Below are positions 53,618 to 63,847 of a DNA stretch of 64,000 nucleotides, one piece after another; positions within the stretch are counted from its first letter, which is position 1; every line of letters begins with the position of its first letter. Source of the DNA: Xanthobacteraceae bacterium (GTDB lineage: Bacteria > Pseudomonadota > Alphaproteobacteria > Rhizobiales > Xanthobacteraceae); contig JAMLIK010000002.1 of the NCBI GenBank assembly GCA_023954195.1, positions 62,001 to 126,000 of the forward strand, written 5' to 3'. The notes beneath the pieces are model-generated. The model was not told the origin of the DNA and searched no databases. It saw only the letters and a program-made list of their open reading frames with translations. The position numbers and the translations under genes are program-made.

Positions 53618-54010
53618 ATGCGGATGGTCCGGCGCATCCTGATCGCCTGTCTGGCGCTGGCATTGACAGCCGTCGGCCTGTCGCCGGGGCATGCGATGCG
53701 ATGCGCGTCCGACGCCGGAACGGCCGCGATGGCAGCCTCGGCCCATCGTCACGCCGATATGGCGGATATGGCGGAGGCGGCCGCGCATCACGCCGTGCCG
53801 GATCGCGCGGTCGATCATGGCGACCGCCATGCCGCCGCGCCGACCTGCGATTGCGGCTGCTTCAGCCTGTGCAACGCCATCGGCGTCGCGCCGGCGCGGA
53901 TCGAGGCGCTTGAGCGCCGCGCCGTCGATATCGATTATGGCGTCGTCGCAGAGGGCGCTCCCGACGGCATCCCGTTCATCGATCCCGGAATCCCCATTCG
54001 CGAGGCATGA
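53618..54010 (+). CDS. Secreted Cys/His-rich protein, probable metal binding
   Basis: A 130-residue protein of no family I recognise. Signal peptide MRMVRRILIACLALALTAVG ending near SPGHA. The mature part has at least eight His and many Met (HRHADMADMAEAAAHHAVP) and a CDCGCFSLCN cluster of four Cys. It resembles the DUF2946-like periplasmic proteins found with copper or zinc systems. ATG 53618 begins 9 bases after the cupin stop. The next gene, an outer-membrane protein with His-rich start, lies 79 bp on. Metal binding is inferred from composition. Confidence 0.6.
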   Translation: MRMVRRILIACLALALTAVGLSPGHAMRCASDAGTAAMAASAHRHADMADMAEAAAHHAVPDRAVDHGDRHAAAPTCDCGCFSLCNAIGVAPARIEALERRAVDIDYGVVAEGAPDGIPFIDPGIPIREA

Positions 54011-54089
54011 GACGGCGGCGGTTCGCCGCCCGGCCGACGCGCCCATGGCGGGCGCATGCTCTCATTGTCCGGACGATCCGAGGATACCG

Positions 54090-55550
54090 ATGTTGCCGTT
54101 TCCCTTGCCTCGCGGCCGAGGCCGCGTTCCGTTGCTGATGCTCGGCGCCGCGGCCGTGCTGGCCGTCGTTCCCGCTGCTGTCCGCGCCCAAGACGCGATG
54201 CCGCGCGGTCATGCCGGGCATCAGCCCCATTCGCGGGTTTCGCCGCCCGGCCACGCCGCGCATCCGCCAAAATCGCGCCCCGCGCGCAAGCGACAGCGGC
54301 CGCCGTCCCCCGCCGCGCCGGCATCGACCGCCGATCATGCCGGCCACGACATGGCCGCGCAGGATGGGGCGGGGCACGATTCGCACGTCGCCGCCTGGCT
54401 CGGCCCCTACGCCATGACCCGCGAGGCGTCCGGCACCAGTTGGGTGCCCGACGCCACCCCGCACGAGGGCCTGCACCGGAAACTTGGAGACTGGAGCGTG
54501 ATGACCCATGGCGCGCTCAACCTGGTCTACAACCGGCAGGCGGGACCGCGCGGTGCCAGCCAGACCTTTGTCGGCGGCATGGTGATGGCGATGGCGCAGC
54601 GGCCGCTCGGCGACGGGACGCTCGGCCTGCGCGCGATGCTGTCGCCGGAGCCGTTGATGGGGGCTTCGGGCTATCCGCTGCTGCTCGCGGCCGGCGAGAC
54701 GGCGGACGGCCGCCATCACCTCGTCGACCGTCAGCATCCGCACGATCTGTTTATCGAGATGGCGGCGAGCTACAGCGTCAATCTCTCCAGGACGTCGAGC
54801 GTGTTCGTCTATGGCGGCCTGCCGGGCGAACCGGCGTTGGGGCCGCCGGCGTTCATGCATCGCACCAGCGGCATGGACAACCCCGAGGCGCCGATCAGCC
54901 ATCACTGGCTGGATTCGACTCACGTCACCTTCGGCGTGGTGACCGCCGGCGTTGTCGTCGACACCTGGAAATTCGAGGCGTCGGCGTTTCGCGGCCGCGA
55001 GCCGGATCAATATCGCTACGACATCGAGCGCCCGGCGCTCGACAGTTTCGCCGGACGGGTGAGCTGGAATCCGAGTCGTGAATGGTCGGTGCAGGTGTCC
55101 TATGGCCGGCTCCATTCGCCCGAGCAACTGGCGCCGGAGGTGAACGAGAACCGCCTCACCGCGTCGGCGATCTACACCACGCCGTTCGGTGACGGCCATT
55201 TGTGGAGCACGACGCTGGCCTGGGGCCGCAAGATGTCGCGGCCGGGCGACACGCTCGACGCCTTTCTGTTGGAAAGCGCGGTGATCCTGAAGGACAACGT
55301 CACCCTGTTCATGCGCGCCGAGCGGGTCGAGCAGAACGAACTGACGCACGACGTGCCCGGCCTCGACGGCAAGACCTTCACCGTCAACAAGGTGTCGGCC
55401 GGCGGCGTTTACGATTTTCTCCGCACCGAGCGCGCCAAATTCGGAATCGGGGCGCTGGTCAGCCGCTATGGCCTGCCTGACGCGCTCAAGGCCGAGTACG
55501 GTCGCGATCTCACCAGCTACATGGTGTTCGGCCGCTTGAAGTTCTTCTAA
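54090..55550 (+). CDS. Outer-membrane beta-barrel protein with His-rich N-terminus
   Basis: A 486-residue secreted protein. Signal segment VPLLMLGAAAVLAVVPAAVR, then a His/Pro/Lys-rich stretch (RGHAGHQPHSRVSPPGHAAH, DHAGHDMAAQDGAGHDSH). The remaining 370 residues alternate as amphipathic strands and end MVFGRLKFF, an outer-membrane barrel C-terminus. GAGG at 54080-54083 serves ATG 54090. Function unknown. The His-rich leader and its Cys/His-rich neighbour suggest copper or other metal handling; similar barrels occur near copper-resistance genes. Confidence 0.65.
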   Translation: MLPFPLPRGRGRVPLLMLGAAAVLAVVPAAVRAQDAMPRGHAGHQPHSRVSPPGHAAHPPKSRPARKRQRPPSPAAPASTADHAGHDMAAQDGAGHDSHVAAWLGPYAMTREASGTSWVPDATPHEGLHRKLGDWSVMTHGALNLVYNRQAGPRGASQTFVGGMVMAMAQRPLGDGTLGLRAMLSPEPLMGASGYPLLLAAGETADGRHHLVDRQHPHDLFIEMAASYSVNLSRTSSVFVYGGLPGEPALGPPAFMHRTSGMDNPEAPISHHWLDSTHVTFGVVTAGVVVDTWKFEASAFRGREPDQYRYDIERPALDSFAGRVSWNPSREWSVQVSYGRLHSPEQLAPEVNENRLTASAIYTTPFGDGHLWSTTLAWGRKMSRPGDTLDAFLLESAVILKDNVTLFMRAERVEQNELTHDVPGLDGKTFTVNKVSAGGVYDFLRTERAKFGIGALVSRYGLPDALKAEYGRDLTSYMVFGRLKFF

Positions 55551-55680
55551 TCCGCGACGCGGCGGATTGGCGGTTTGCCACCGGTCCGTCGCGATTGATC
55601 CTTCAATCGGCCCCAAAGCTCTCGCACCAAGGCATGATTGGGTGGGAACATCCGCCGCATCGCCTCGGGAGTGGCCGCCG

Positions 55681-56316
55681 ATGCTCAAATTGATTTCGAA
55701 GTTTGTTCTGAACGTTTTTCCCTCGGTCGCGGCCTCGGTGATCGGGGGCTACATCGTCCATAGTTACATCTACGCCAGGCCGGTCGCGCCCGCCGTGACG
55801 GTGTCGGCGCCTGCATGGACGGCGGATACGGCCAGGATCGATGGCGCGCCGGTCGCCATGCCGGTTCCGGTCGTTGAAAAGGCCGTCGCAACGGAGACGC
55901 CGGTGGCTTCCCCCCAGCGGCCGGAGGCGGCGGCGATATCATCGCGAAGCGCTCGTGGACCGGCGCGGACCGCCAGCGAGCGATTCAACGTCACCCATCG
56001 CGGCGGCCATGCCCTGCTGCCGGCGCCGCAACGCGAACATGCCGCGCACGGGGCGATGCTGATGCCGGCGGTCGAGACGGTGTCTGACCCGCAGGGTGCG
56101 GAATCGCCGATCGGGCCGCCGATCGATCTGGTGGCCACGCCGGTACGATCCGGTCTGGATCGCCTGATTCCGCCGGTGGCGGAGATGGCGCTGGTCAAGC
56201 GGCTGTCGGCGCTTTCAACCGATCTGGAAACGATGCTGGTGTCCCAGACCCGGTCGGCTGCGGACGGTGTCGCCATGACCGCGAAATCGGTGTTCCACGC
56301 CATGATGCCGCGATAG
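55681..56316 (+). CDS. Unknown membrane-anchored protein
   Basis: A 211-residue protein I do not recognise. MLKLISKFVLNVFPSVAASV starts a single N-terminal membrane helix; the rest is Ala/Pro/Val-rich and low complexity until an amphipathic C-terminal region (DRLIPPVAEMALVKRLSALS). Topology suggests a periplasmic tail. I chose ATG 55681, since upstream codons are not typical. A bidirectional terminator follows. Confidence 0.55.
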   Translation: MLKLISKFVLNVFPSVAASVIGGYIVHSYIYARPVAPAVTVSAPAWTADTARIDGAPVAMPVPVVEKAVATETPVASPQRPEAAAISSRSARGPARTASERFNVTHRGGHALLPAPQREHAAHGAMLMPAVETVSDPQGAESPIGPPIDLVATPVRSGLDRLIPPVAEMALVKRLSALSTDLETMLVSQTRSAADGVAMTAKSVFHAMMPR

Positions 56317-56340
56317 CGCGGCCCCGACCGATCCGCCGTC

Positions 56341-56376
56341 AACAAAAACGCGGGCCGTACGGCCCGCGTTTTTGTT
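56341..56376. terminator. Bidirectional terminator (perfect 36-bp palindrome)
   Basis: AACAAAAACGCGGGCCGT followed by its exact reverse complement, T-rich on both strands. It serves the unknown gene (plus) and rpsU (minus). Confidence 0.9.
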
Positions 56377-56396
56377 ATTTCATTATCGCGGGCGGT

Positions 56397-56696
56397 TCAG
56401 CGCGGACCGCGCGGAGCAGCGCCTGCGCCAGGGCCGCGCGCGCCACGGTCGCCGCCGGGGCCGGCGCCGAACACCGGCTTCGGCTTCATCGGCAACAGAC
56501 CCTCGCGCTGCAACTTCTTGCGAGCCAGCTTGCGGGCGCGGCGCACGGCTTCGGCCTTTTCGCGGGCCTTCTTCTCGGACGGCTTTTCGTAGTGGCCGCG
56601 GAGCTTCATCTCGCGGAAAATGCCCTCGCGCTGCATCTTCTTCTTGAGCGCCTTGAGAGCTTGATCGACGTTATTATCGCGGACGAGAACCTGCAC
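56397..56696 (-). CDS. rpsU: 30S ribosomal protein S21
   Basis: A 99-residue protein. [20 protein letters not shown] is the S21 core, followed by basic helices ([20 protein letters not shown]). It starts at GTG 56696, with GAGG at 56704-56707. A Gly/Arg/Pro-rich C-terminal tail of about 25 residues makes it longer than the enteric 71-residue form; Rhizobiales commonly have such tails. Confidence 0.95.
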   Translation of the reverse strand: MQVLVRDNNVDQALKALKKKMQREGIFREMKLRGHYEKPSEKKAREKAEAVRRARKLARKKLQREGLLPMKPKPVFGAGPGGDRGARGPGAGAAPRGPR

Positions 56697-56954
56697 GCGC
56701 CATCCTCTTTTCAATAAACCGGATTGGAATTCTGGGAAGGCAGGGGCGACTAAGGCCGTATCCCTCACCTCAAGGGCGTCGCTGTACCAGATCGAACCGG
56801 CAATGTCCACTCCGACCGGGCGGCGCAACGGCGGTATTTGGCGGCCATTTCCACCTATTCTTGCGGCGGTCCGGCGGCCGGCAACTCGACAGCCTCACGC
56901 GCTTGATTCCATAGTCGCGGGGCGATTCGCGACTCGATGGGGAGAGATCAATCG

Positions 56955-57671
56955 ATGAACACTCAAAAATACGTCGCCGAGGCGATCGGAACCTTCTGGC
57001 TGACTTTCGCCGGTTGCGGCAGCGCCGTGATCGCGGCCGGGTTCCCGCAAGTCGGGATCGGGCTGCTCGGGGTCGCCCTGGCCTTCGGTCTGAGCGTGGT
57101 GACCATGGCCTACGCCATCGGGCATATTTCCGGCTGCCACCTCAATCCGGCGGTCACCGTCGGGCTCGCCGCCGGCGGCCGCTTTCCGACCGGGCAGGTG
57201 GCGCCCTATATCATCGCCCAGGTGATCGGGGCCATCGTCGCGGCGGCGGTGCTCTATCTAATCGCCTCCGGCGCCCCCGGCTTCGACCTCGCCAAGGGCT
57301 TTGCCTCGAACGGGTTCGGTGACCACTCGCCCGGCAAATACAGCCTCGGCGCGGCCCTGATCTGCGAAGTGGTGATGACCATGGTGTTCCTGTTCATCAT
57401 CATGGGCTCGACCCATGGCAAGGCCCCCGCCGGCTTCGCGCCGCTGGCGATCGGCTTGACGCTGACCATGATCCACCTCGTCAGCATTCCGGTGACCAAC
57501 ACCTCGGTCAATCCGGCCCGCAGCACCGGACCGGCGCTGTTCGTCGGCGGCTGGGCGTTGCAGCAATTGTGGCTGTTCTGGGTGGCGCCGCTGGTCGGCG
57601 GCGTGCTCGGCGGCGTGCTCTATCGCTGGCTCAGCCCGGACGATCCGGCCGGCGCGGTGACCGGCAAGTGA
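56955..57671 (+). CDS. aqpZ: Aquaporin Z
   Basis: A 238-residue MIP channel with six membrane helices and two NPA motifs: HLNPAVT (residues 64-66) and VNPARS (about 186-188). [11 protein letters not shown] and [10 protein letters not shown] are AqpZ-like. It passes water rather than glycerol. GGGGAGAG at 56939-56946 fits ATG 56955. A bidirectional terminator follows. Confidence 0.95.
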   Translation: MNTQKYVAEAIGTFWLTFAGCGSAVIAAGFPQVGIGLLGVALAFGLSVVTMAYAIGHISGCHLNPAVTVGLAAGGRFPTGQVAPYIIAQVIGAIVAAAVLYLIASGAPGFDLAKGFASNGFGDHSPGKYSLGAALICEVVMTMVFLFIIMGSTHGKAPAGFAPLAIGLTLTMIHLVSIPVTNTSVNPARSTGPALFVGGWALQQLWLFWVAPLVGGVLGGVLYRWLSPDDPAGAVTGK

Positions 57672-57691
57672 CCGGTCGATAACACGACGGC

Positions 57692-57721
57692 AAAAGGACC
57701 ATGGCGCGCCATGGTCCTTTT
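57692..57721. terminator. Bidirectional terminator between aqpZ and purK
   Basis: Perfect palindrome AAAAGGACCATGGCG plus its complement, followed by TTGTTT on plus. Lies between converging genes. Confidence 0.85.
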
Positions 57722-57748
57722 TGTTTGGGCCGGAGGAAGCGGCGCGAG

Positions 57749-58870
57749 CTACGGCCTGTTCGCGTCCGGCGGCGTGACTTCCGTAACATGCCCCATCTTG
57801 CGGCCCGGACGCGCCGCGCCCTTGCCGTAGAGATGGACGGTGGCGCCTGGCACGGTCAGCCAGCGTTCGAAGTCGTTGATCTCGTCGCCGATCAGGTTGG
57901 TCATCGTCACCACGCCGTGGCGCAGCGGCCTGGCCAGCGGCCAGCCGGCGATGGCGCGAATGTGCTGCTCGAATTGCGAGACCGACGCGCCGTCCAGCGT
58001 CCAGTGGCCGGAGTTGTGGACGCGGGGGGCGATTTCGTTGACCAGCAGCGTCGGCCCGTTCGCGCCGGGCGCCACGAACATCTCGACCGCCAGCACGCCG
58101 ACATAATCGAGCGCGGCGGCGATGCGGGTGGCGATGGCGCGGGCTTGCGCCGCCAAGGGCTCCGGGATGCGCGCCGGCGCGCGGGAGTGCTTCAGGATAT
58201 GGTTGCGGTGTTCGTTCTCGGTGACGTCGAAGCATTCGACCTGACCGTCGGCTCCGCGCGCGGCGATCACCGAAATCTCGCGTTCGAACGGCACGAAGCC
58301 TTCGAGGATGGCGGACTTGGTTTCGAGATCGGTCCACGCCGCGTCGGGGTCGACGCCCTGGCGCAGCATGGCCTGCCCCTTGCCGTCATAACCGAAGCGG
58401 CGGGTCTTGAGCACCGCGGGGAGGCCGATGGTGGCGATCGCGGCCCGTAGCGCGGCGGCCGAGGCGACGTCGGCATAGGGCGCGGTGGCGATGCCGAGGC
58501 TGTTGACGAAATCCTTTTCGGCAAGCCGGTCCTGGGTGATTTCCAGCACCTTGTGGTTGGGCAACACCGGCCGCCGCGCCGACAGCACCATCGCGGTGGC
58601 CGCCGGCACGTTCTCGAATTCGTAAGTGACCACGTCGACACCGGCCGCGAACAGTTCGAGCGCCTCGACGTCGGCATATTCGGCGCAGGTCGCGTTCGAC
58701 ACCACGTCGAACGCGGGCGAGTCGGGGTCGGGCGAAAACACCTGGCAGCGCAGCCCCAGCCGCGCCGCGGCCAGCGCCAGCATCCGGCCCAACTGGCCGC
58801 CGCCGAGAATGCCGATGGTGTCGCCGGGTTTCAGCCGGGTCTGACCTCTGTCCGTATTTGGATCCGTCAC
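57749..58870 (-). CDS. purK: N5-carboxyaminoimidazole ribonucleotide synthase
   Basis: A 373-residue ATP-grasp enzyme. [20 protein letters not shown] opens it, then [36 protein letters not shown] and [14 protein letters not shown]. It converts AIR, ATP and bicarbonate to N5-CAIR in purine synthesis. GTG 58870 overlaps the purE stop (GTGA). Confidence 0.96.
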   Translation of the reverse strand: MTDPNTDRGQTRLKPGDTIGILGGGQLGRMLALAAARLGLRCQVFSPDPDSPAFDVVSNATCAEYADVEALELFAAGVDVVTYEFENVPAATAMVLSARRPVLPNHKVLEITQDRLAEKDFVNSLGIATAPYADVASAAALRAAIATIGLPAVLKTRRFGYDGKGQAMLRQGVDPDAAWTDLETKSAILEGFVPFEREISVIAARGADGQVECFDVTENEHRNHILKHSRAPARIPEPLAAQARAIATRIAAALDYVGVLAVEMFVAPGANGPTLLVNEIAPRVHNSGHWTLDGASVSQFEQHIRAIAGWPLARPLRHGVVTMTNLIGDEINDFERWLTVPGATVHLYGKGAARPGRKMGHVTEVTPPDANRP

Positions 58871-59355
58871 GTCGCGCCCTCCGGACGCTCGGCCACGGCC
58901 GCCGTCTGCCGCCGCCGCCATTCCGCCAGCCGGCCGGCGAGGGCGGGGTCGTTGAGCGCGAGCACGCTGGCGGCGAGCAGTGCGGCGTTGACGGCGCCGG
59001 CGCGGCCGATCGCCAGCGTGCCGACCGGGATGCCGGCCGGCATCTGGACGATGGAATAGAGCGAATCGACGCCGGACAGCGCCTTGGACTCGACCGGCAC
59101 CCCGAATACCGGCAACTCCGTGAGGGCCGCCGTCATGCCGGGCAGGTGCGCCGCGCCCCCGGCGCCGGCGATCACCACCTTGCAGCCGGCGGCCTTGGCG
59201 CCCTTGGCGAAGGCATAGAGCCGGTCCGGCGTACGGTGCGCCGAGACGATCAGCGCCTCGTGCGCGATCCCAAGCGCGGCCAGCGTCTCGGCGGCATGGC
59301 GCATGGTGTCCCAGTCCGATTGGCTGCCCATGATAATGGTGACGGGGGCGTTCAT
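58867..59355 (-). CDS. purE: N5-carboxyaminoimidazole ribonucleotide mutase
   Basis: A 162-residue class I Pur[51 protein letters not shown] and [14 protein letters not shown] are all signature blocks. It converts N5-CAIR to CAIR. I chose ATG 59355 ([11 protein letters not shown]). It is coupled to purK. Confidence 0.96.
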   Translation of the reverse strand: MNAPVTIIMGSQSDWDTMRHAAETLAALGIAHEALIVSAHRTPDRLYAFAKGAKAAGCKVVIAGAGGAAHLPGMTAALTELPVFGVPVESKALSGVDSLYSIVQMPAGIPVGTLAIGRAGAVNAALLAASVLALNDPALAGRLAEWRRRQTAAVAERPEGAT

Positions 59356-59519
59356 CGCGTCGATTCTTTTCGAATATTCAGAAATGTAAGCTGGATTATC
59401 CGTTTCACCCGACCGGGGCAAGGCATCCGTCGTCGCGGCTTGAATGGAACGGGAGCGGCGCGGGGGTGTGATGGGTAATCCGCATTCTCACCCACGGCGT
59501 GCAAATCCGCGTCTAAGTC

Positions 59520-59723
59520 CTAGGCGATGATATCCGGCGTGATCTGGTCCTCGATGAACGCGATGCGGTCGCGCAGCGCCAGCTTGCGCTTCTTCAGCCG
59601 CTGCAACCGCAGCAAATCCGGCGCCGGCGATTGATGCAGCGCGTCGATGGCCGCGTCGAGGTCGCGGTGCTCCTGTTGCAACCGCACCAGCTCGGCGCGG
59701 AGCTCGCGTTCGTCGTTGGTCAT
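59520..59723 (-). CDS. DUF465/YdcH-family protein
   Basis: A 67-residue coiled-coil protein, MTNDERELRAELVRLQQEHR then DLDAAI and LLRLQRLKKRKLALRDRI, the YdcH/DUF465 pattern. Function unknown. It is divergent from a second DUF465 gene at 59956. Confidence 0.85.
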   Translation of the reverse strand: MTNDERELRAELVRLQQEHRDLDAAIDALHQSPAPDLLRLQRLKKRKLALRDRIAFIEDQITPDIIA

Positions 59724-59955
59724 GTTCACTGGAAATCTTGTATCGCGAACCGGTGGCTGCAACCCATGCGGAAGGCATTATCCAGACGATTGGCCGGGCG
59801 CGCAAGCGGGCCCGGTTCCACGCTCACGTTTTGTTTTTCATAGCCGCGCCGGAACAGGGATCCGCGACCTTATAGCTATCGACAGAATTCCCATGTCATG
59901 TAGACTTCATCATCCAAATCGCGTTTGAGATTCATCCCGACCGAGGAGGTTATAA

Positions 59956-60141
59956 ATGGCGGTTCAGTCGCATCTCGATGAGCTGGAACGAAAGCACCGC
60001 GTTCTCGAGAGTGAGTTGCACGAGGCCCTCAGGCATCTGTCCACCGACGATCTGCGCATCGTCGAACTCAAGCGGCGAAAATTGCTGCTCAAGGATGAAA
60101 TCGAAAAGCTTCGGCAAAACACCGCCGCCACGCTGCATTAG
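59956..60141 (+). CDS. DUF465/YdcH-family protein
   Basis: A 61-residue coiled-coil protein, MAVQSHLDELERKHRVLESE then LHEALRHLSTDDLRIVELKR and RKLLLKDEIEKLRQ. GAGGAGG at 59942-59948 is an excellent ribosome site. Paralogue of the gene at 59520-59723, which reads the other way across a 232-bp gap. Confidence 0.88.
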   Translation: MAVQSHLDELERKHRVLESELHEALRHLSTDDLRIVELKRRKLLLKDEIEKLRQNTAATLH

Positions 60142-60469
60142 CAAACGATTGAAAACGGCAGGCTGTTAAACGGCTCCGTCACCCGGACGCCGGTCGCGGC
60201 GCGATATGCCGCTCTACAGAGCCTGAACGGAAACGAGGTGTCATCGTCCGCGAAAGCGGACGATCCAATATCCCGCGCGAACGCATGGGAAGCCCGATCC
60301 AACGGAGAATACCGGATGCTCCGAAGCCTGTCATCGGGCCGCGCCATGGCGCGTCGAAGACGCGCGTGAACGCGCTTTCGGCGCGGACCCGTCGGCGGAG
60401 CATGACGGTTTTCGTGTTGCATACTCACCGCGTCGCCCCAATTCAAAAAACGCCGGGGGCGAAGCCGGA
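60142..60469. repeat. Repeat cluster between DUF465 and FAD oxidoreductase genes
   Basis: Contains ATCGTCCGC-GAAA-GCGGACGAT (60243-60264; relative of 20583-20609) and a unit at 60316-60407 with ATGCTCCG and CGGAGCAT ends. A reverse-complement relative of the latter runs into pyk (36798-36865). No coding frame. Confidence 0.65.
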
Positions 60470-61573
60470 TCACGCTTGCGCCAACTCCGCGGCGTGATCG
60501 GCGATGGCGAGGCACGACGTCAATCCGGGCGACTCGATCCCGAACAGATTGATAAGCCCGGCGACGCCATGGTCGCGCGCGCCTTGAATAATGAAATCCT
60601 GCACCGCCACCGCGGGCGGGACGATCTTCGGGCGGATGCCGGCATAGCCGGGCGTCAGCGCGCCATCGGGAAGGCCGGGCCAATAGCGGCGGATCGCCGG
60701 ATAGAATTTTTCGGCGCGCGCGGGGTCGACGGTGTAATCGATGTTGTCGATCCATTCGACGTCCGGGCCGAATTTGGCCTGGCCCGCGAGATCCAGCGTC
60801 AGGTGCACGCCCAGTCCGCCGGGTTCCGGCACCGGATAGATCAGGCGCGAGAACGGCGCGCGGGCGCTGCAACTGAAGTAATTGCCCTTGGCGAGGTAAG
60901 CCTGTGGGATGAGGCCGGGCGGCATGCCGTCGATCCGGCGCGCCACCGTGGTGGCGGCAAGTCCGGCGGCATTGACCAGCAGGCGGCATCGCAGCGACAT
61001 CGGCGCTTCGCCGCCGACATCGATCTCGATACCCTCGCGCGCGACACGCGCTCGCGCGAGCGGGGCATGAAAGGCGAAGGCGGCGCCGGCCGCTTCCGCC
61101 TCGCCGCGCAGCGACAGCATCAGGGCGTGGCTGTCGACGATTCCCGTGGAGGGTGACACCAGCGCCGCGCGGCAATCGAGCGCGGGCTCCAGCGCGCGCG
61201 CTTCCGTCGCGCTGAGGACTTGCAGATCGTCGACGCCGTTGGCTGCGGCGCGCGCCTGGATCGATTGCAACCGGTCGACTTCCTCCGGCCGCGTCGCCAC
61301 GATCAGCTTGCCGCAATTGCGGTGGGGAATGCCGTGGTCCCGGCAATAGGCGTAGAGCGCCCGCTTGCCGCTGACGCACATCCGGGCCATCAGGCTGCCG
61401 GCGGCGTAGTAGATGCCGGCGTGAATCACCTCGCTGTTGCGCGACGACGTGCCGGTGCCGATGGCGTCCTCCGCCTCCAGCACCACGACCTCGCGGCCGG
61501 CGCGCGCCAGCCGCCGGGCGATCGCCAGGCCCACCACGCCCGCCCCGACAATGACGCATTCGATCTGATCCAT
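60470..61573 (-). CDS. FAD-dependent oxidoreductase (LhgO / L-2-hydroxyglutarate oxidase-like)
   Basis: A 367-residue DAO-fold flavoprotein. The dinucleotide motif [20 protein letters not shown] starts at residue 8; [14 protein letters not shown] and CGKLIVATR match the LhgO group, as do [11 protein letters not shown] and the closing [19 protein letters not shown]. Likely oxidises a 2-hydroxy acid such as L-2-hydroxyglutarate. I chose ATG 61573; the upstream frame is not family-like. Divergent from the potA gene, 221 bp apart. Confidence 0.85.
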   Translation of the reverse strand: MDQIECVIVGAGVVGLAIARRLARAGREVVVLEAEDAIGTGTSSRNSEVIHAGIYYAAGSLMARMCVSGKRALYAYCRDHGIPHRNCGKLIVATRPEEVDRLQSIQARAAANGVDDLQVLSATEARALEPALDCRAALVSPSTGIVDSHALMLSLRGEAEAAGAAFAFHAPLARARVAREGIEIDVGGEAPMSLRCRLLVNAAGLAATTVARRIDGMPPGLIPQAYLAKGNYFSCSARAPFSRLIYPVPEPGGLGVHLTLDLAGQAKFGPDVEWIDNIDYTVDPARAEKFYPAIRRYWPGLPDGALTPGYAGIRPKIVPPAVAVQDFIIQGARDHGVAGLINLFGIESPGLTSCLAIADHAAELAQA

Positions 61574-61794
61574 CGGCACTCGGCTCGTTGGCTGGATTGG
61601 AAATCCGAGCGGCAGTGATCGCACCGCCGGCGCTGAACCGCAAGGTCGCTTGAAGCGTCGGGGAATCCGCGCCTGCCGCGTTTTGCCGCGCGGCGGTTGA
61701 GCCCGCCCGCATCCCCGGCTACATGGGGGGCCTGCGATCCAGCGACGCGCGGATTTTCGCGTGACGGGCGGCGGCATCCTCGGGAGCGACAAGG

Positions 61795-62934
61795 GTGGAA
61801 GCAGTTTCAGACATCACGTCACAGGCGGGCACGGCGTTGCCGCTGTTGCGCATCGACGGCGTCGGCAAGCGATTCGGCGGATTCACCGCGGTCGATGGCG
61901 TTTCGCTCGACATCCGCCCCGGCGAGTTCTTCGCGCTGCTGGGGCCGAGCGGCTGCGGCAAGACCACGTTGCTGCGGATGCTGGCCGGCTTCGAGACGCC
62001 GGATTCGGGGCGGATACTCCTCAATGGGGAGGACGTCGCCGGGACGCCGCCGCATCTGCGGCCGGTCAACATGATGTTTCAGAACTACGCGCTGTTTCCG
62101 CATCTTTCCGTGCGCGACAACATCGCCTTCGGCTTGCGGCGGGCGGGGATGCGGCGCGCCGAGATCAACGCGCGCGTCGCCGAGCTGGTGGCGCTGGTGC
62201 GGCTCGAAGGGCTGGAGAAGCGCCGTCCCGAGCAATTGTCGGGCGGTCAGCGTCAGCGCGTGGCGCTGGCGCGGGCGGTGGCGCGGCGGCCGCGATTGCT
62301 GCTGCTCGACGAGCCGCTGGCGGCGCTCGACAAGAAACTGCGCGACAGCACGCAGCGCGAACTCAAGGCGCTGCAACGCACGCTCGGCCTCACCTTCATC
62401 GTCGTCACCCACGATCAGGACGAGGCGATGACGCTGGCCGACCGGATCGGGGTGATGAACGCCGGTCAGCTCGTTCAGGTGGCGACGCCGCGCCAGCTCT
62501 ATGAGACGCCGCGCTCGCGCTGGGTCGCCGAGTTCGTCGGCGACATCAACATCATCGAGGGCCGGATCACGACGCGCGAGGCGGGCCGCCTGCGCCTGAC
62601 GACGGGTGGCGCGGGTGAACTCGCCGCGACCTTGCCGCCCGAGTTCGGCGACGCCGCCGAGGTCTGCGTCGCCGTCCGGCCGGAAAAGATCAGATTGTCG
62701 CTGCGCCCGCCGGTGGACGATCCCGCCGGCGGCGCGATCAACCGGCTGGAGGGCACGGTTCGCGACGTCGGCTATCTCGGCAGCGCGTCGTCCTACACGG
62801 TCGCGCTCGACGGCGGCGCCAGCTTGCGCGTGTCGCTGGCCAACGCGGCGCGGCTCTACGCCGACGCCTATGCCGTGGGCCAGCGGGTCACGGCATGGTT
62901 CTCGCCCGACGACTGCATCGTGCTGGATCGATGA
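61795..62934 (+). CDS. potA: Polyamine-type ABC importer ATPase (PotA/PotG-like)
   Basis: A 379-residue ABC ATPase. Walker [10 protein letters not shown] (residues 50-58), signature [14 protein letters not shown], Walker [14 protein letters not shown]-loop [10 protein letters not shown], and a C-terminal TOBE domain from about residue 285. [15 protein letters not shown] is typical. Starts at GTG 61795. Together with the next two genes it forms a spermidine/putrescine-type importer; the actual substrate is not certain. Confidence 0.88.
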   Translation: MEAVSDITSQAGTALPLLRIDGVGKRFGGFTAVDGVSLDIRPGEFFALLGPSGCGKTTLLRMLAGFETPDSGRILLNGEDVAGTPPHLRPVNMMFQNYALFPHLSVRDNIAFGLRRAGMRRAEINARVAELVALVRLEGLEKRRPEQLSGGQRQRVALARAVARRPRLLLLDEPLAALDKKLRDSTQRELKALQRTLGLTFIVVTHDQDEAMTLADRIGVMNAGQLVQVATPRQLYETPRSRWVAEFVGDINIIEGRITTREAGRLRLTTGGAGELAATLPPEFGDAAEVCVAVRPEKIRLSLRPPVDDPAGGAINRLEGTVRDVGYLGSASSYTVALDGGASLRVSLANAARLYADAYAVGQRVTAWFSPDDCIVLDR

Positions 62935-62935
62935 G

Positions 62936-63847
62936 ATGAGCGGACGCAACCTGTTCACCCGGCCGGCGCGGCTCGCCGCCATCGCGCCCTATGGCTGGAT
63001 GGTGCTGTTCTTCCTGGTGCCGTTCGGCTTCGTGCTGAAGCTCAGCCTGTCGCAGGTGGCCAACGCCCAGCCGCCCTATCTGCCGGTGTTCGATCTAAGC
63101 GCCGGCTGGCGGGCGCTGGTCGCGGCCGCCTCCGTGCTGTCGCTCGACAATTTCCGCCTGCTGCTGTCGGATGATCTATATCTCGCGGCCGGCCTGCGCA
63201 GCCTGACGGTGGCGGCGACGGCGACCGCGCTGCTGCTGCTGCTCGGCTATCCGGTGGCCTATGCGATGTCGCGCCTGCCGCGCCGCTTTCAGCCGTTGGC
63301 GATGATGCTGGTGATCGTGCCGTTCTGGACCTCGTTCCTGATCCGCGTCTATGCCTGGATCAACATCCTGCAACACGACGGCCTGCTCAATCAGGTGCTG
63401 CTGGCGCTGCACGTGGTGTCCGCGCCGGTGGTGTGGCTGTCGACCGACACCGCGATGTATATCGGCATGGTCTATTCCTATCTGCCGTTCATGATCCTGC
63501 CGCTCTATGCGACGCTGTCGAAGCTCGATCCTTCGCTGTGCGAGGCCGCCGCCGATCTCGGCAGTTCGCCGTTGCAGAGTTTTTGGCGGGTGACGCTGCC
63601 GTTGTCGCTGCCCGGCATCGGCGCCGGCGCGCTCTTGTGCTTCATCCCGCTGGTCGGCGAATTCGTCATTCCCGATCTGTTGGCCGGGTCGGACGCGCCG
63701 ATGATCGGCCAGACCCTGTGGCTGGAGTTCTTCACCAATCGCGACTGGCCGGTCGCCGCCGCGACGGCGGTGATGCTGCTCGCCATCCTGCTGTTGCCGC
63801 TCGTGATCTACGACCGGTTTCAGCGCCGCCAGATGGTGCGGCCATGA
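62936..63847 (+). CDS. potH: Polyamine-type ABC importer permease (PotB/PotH-like)
   Basis: A 303-residue permease with six membrane helices. APYGWMVLFFLVPFGFVLKL at the start and the EAA loop EAAADLGSSPLQSFWRVTLP are characteristic. It begins one base after the potA stop. GEFVIPDLLAGSD is typical of the PotB/H group. Confidence 0.9.
   Translation: MSGRNLFTRPARLAAIAPYGWMVLFFLVPFGFVLKLSLSQVANAQPPYLPVFDLSAGWRALVAAASVLSLDNFRLLLSDDLYLAAGLRSLTVAATATALLLLLGYPVAYAMSRLPRRFQPLAMMLVIVPFWTSFLIRVYAWINILQHDGLLNQVLLALHVVSAPVVWLSTDTAMYIGMVYSYLPFMILPLYATLSKLDPSLCEAAADLGSSPLQSFWRVTLPLSLPGIGAGALLCFIPLVGEFVIPDLLAGSDAPMIGQTLWLEFFTNRDWPVAAATAVMLLAILLLPLVIYDRFQRRQMVRP

Noticed and set aside
53976-55688. A 570-codon minus-strand frame opposite the outer-membrane barrel gene
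   Set aside because: Composition is Arg-rich shadow; the plus-strand gene has a ribosome site, signal peptide and barrel ending.
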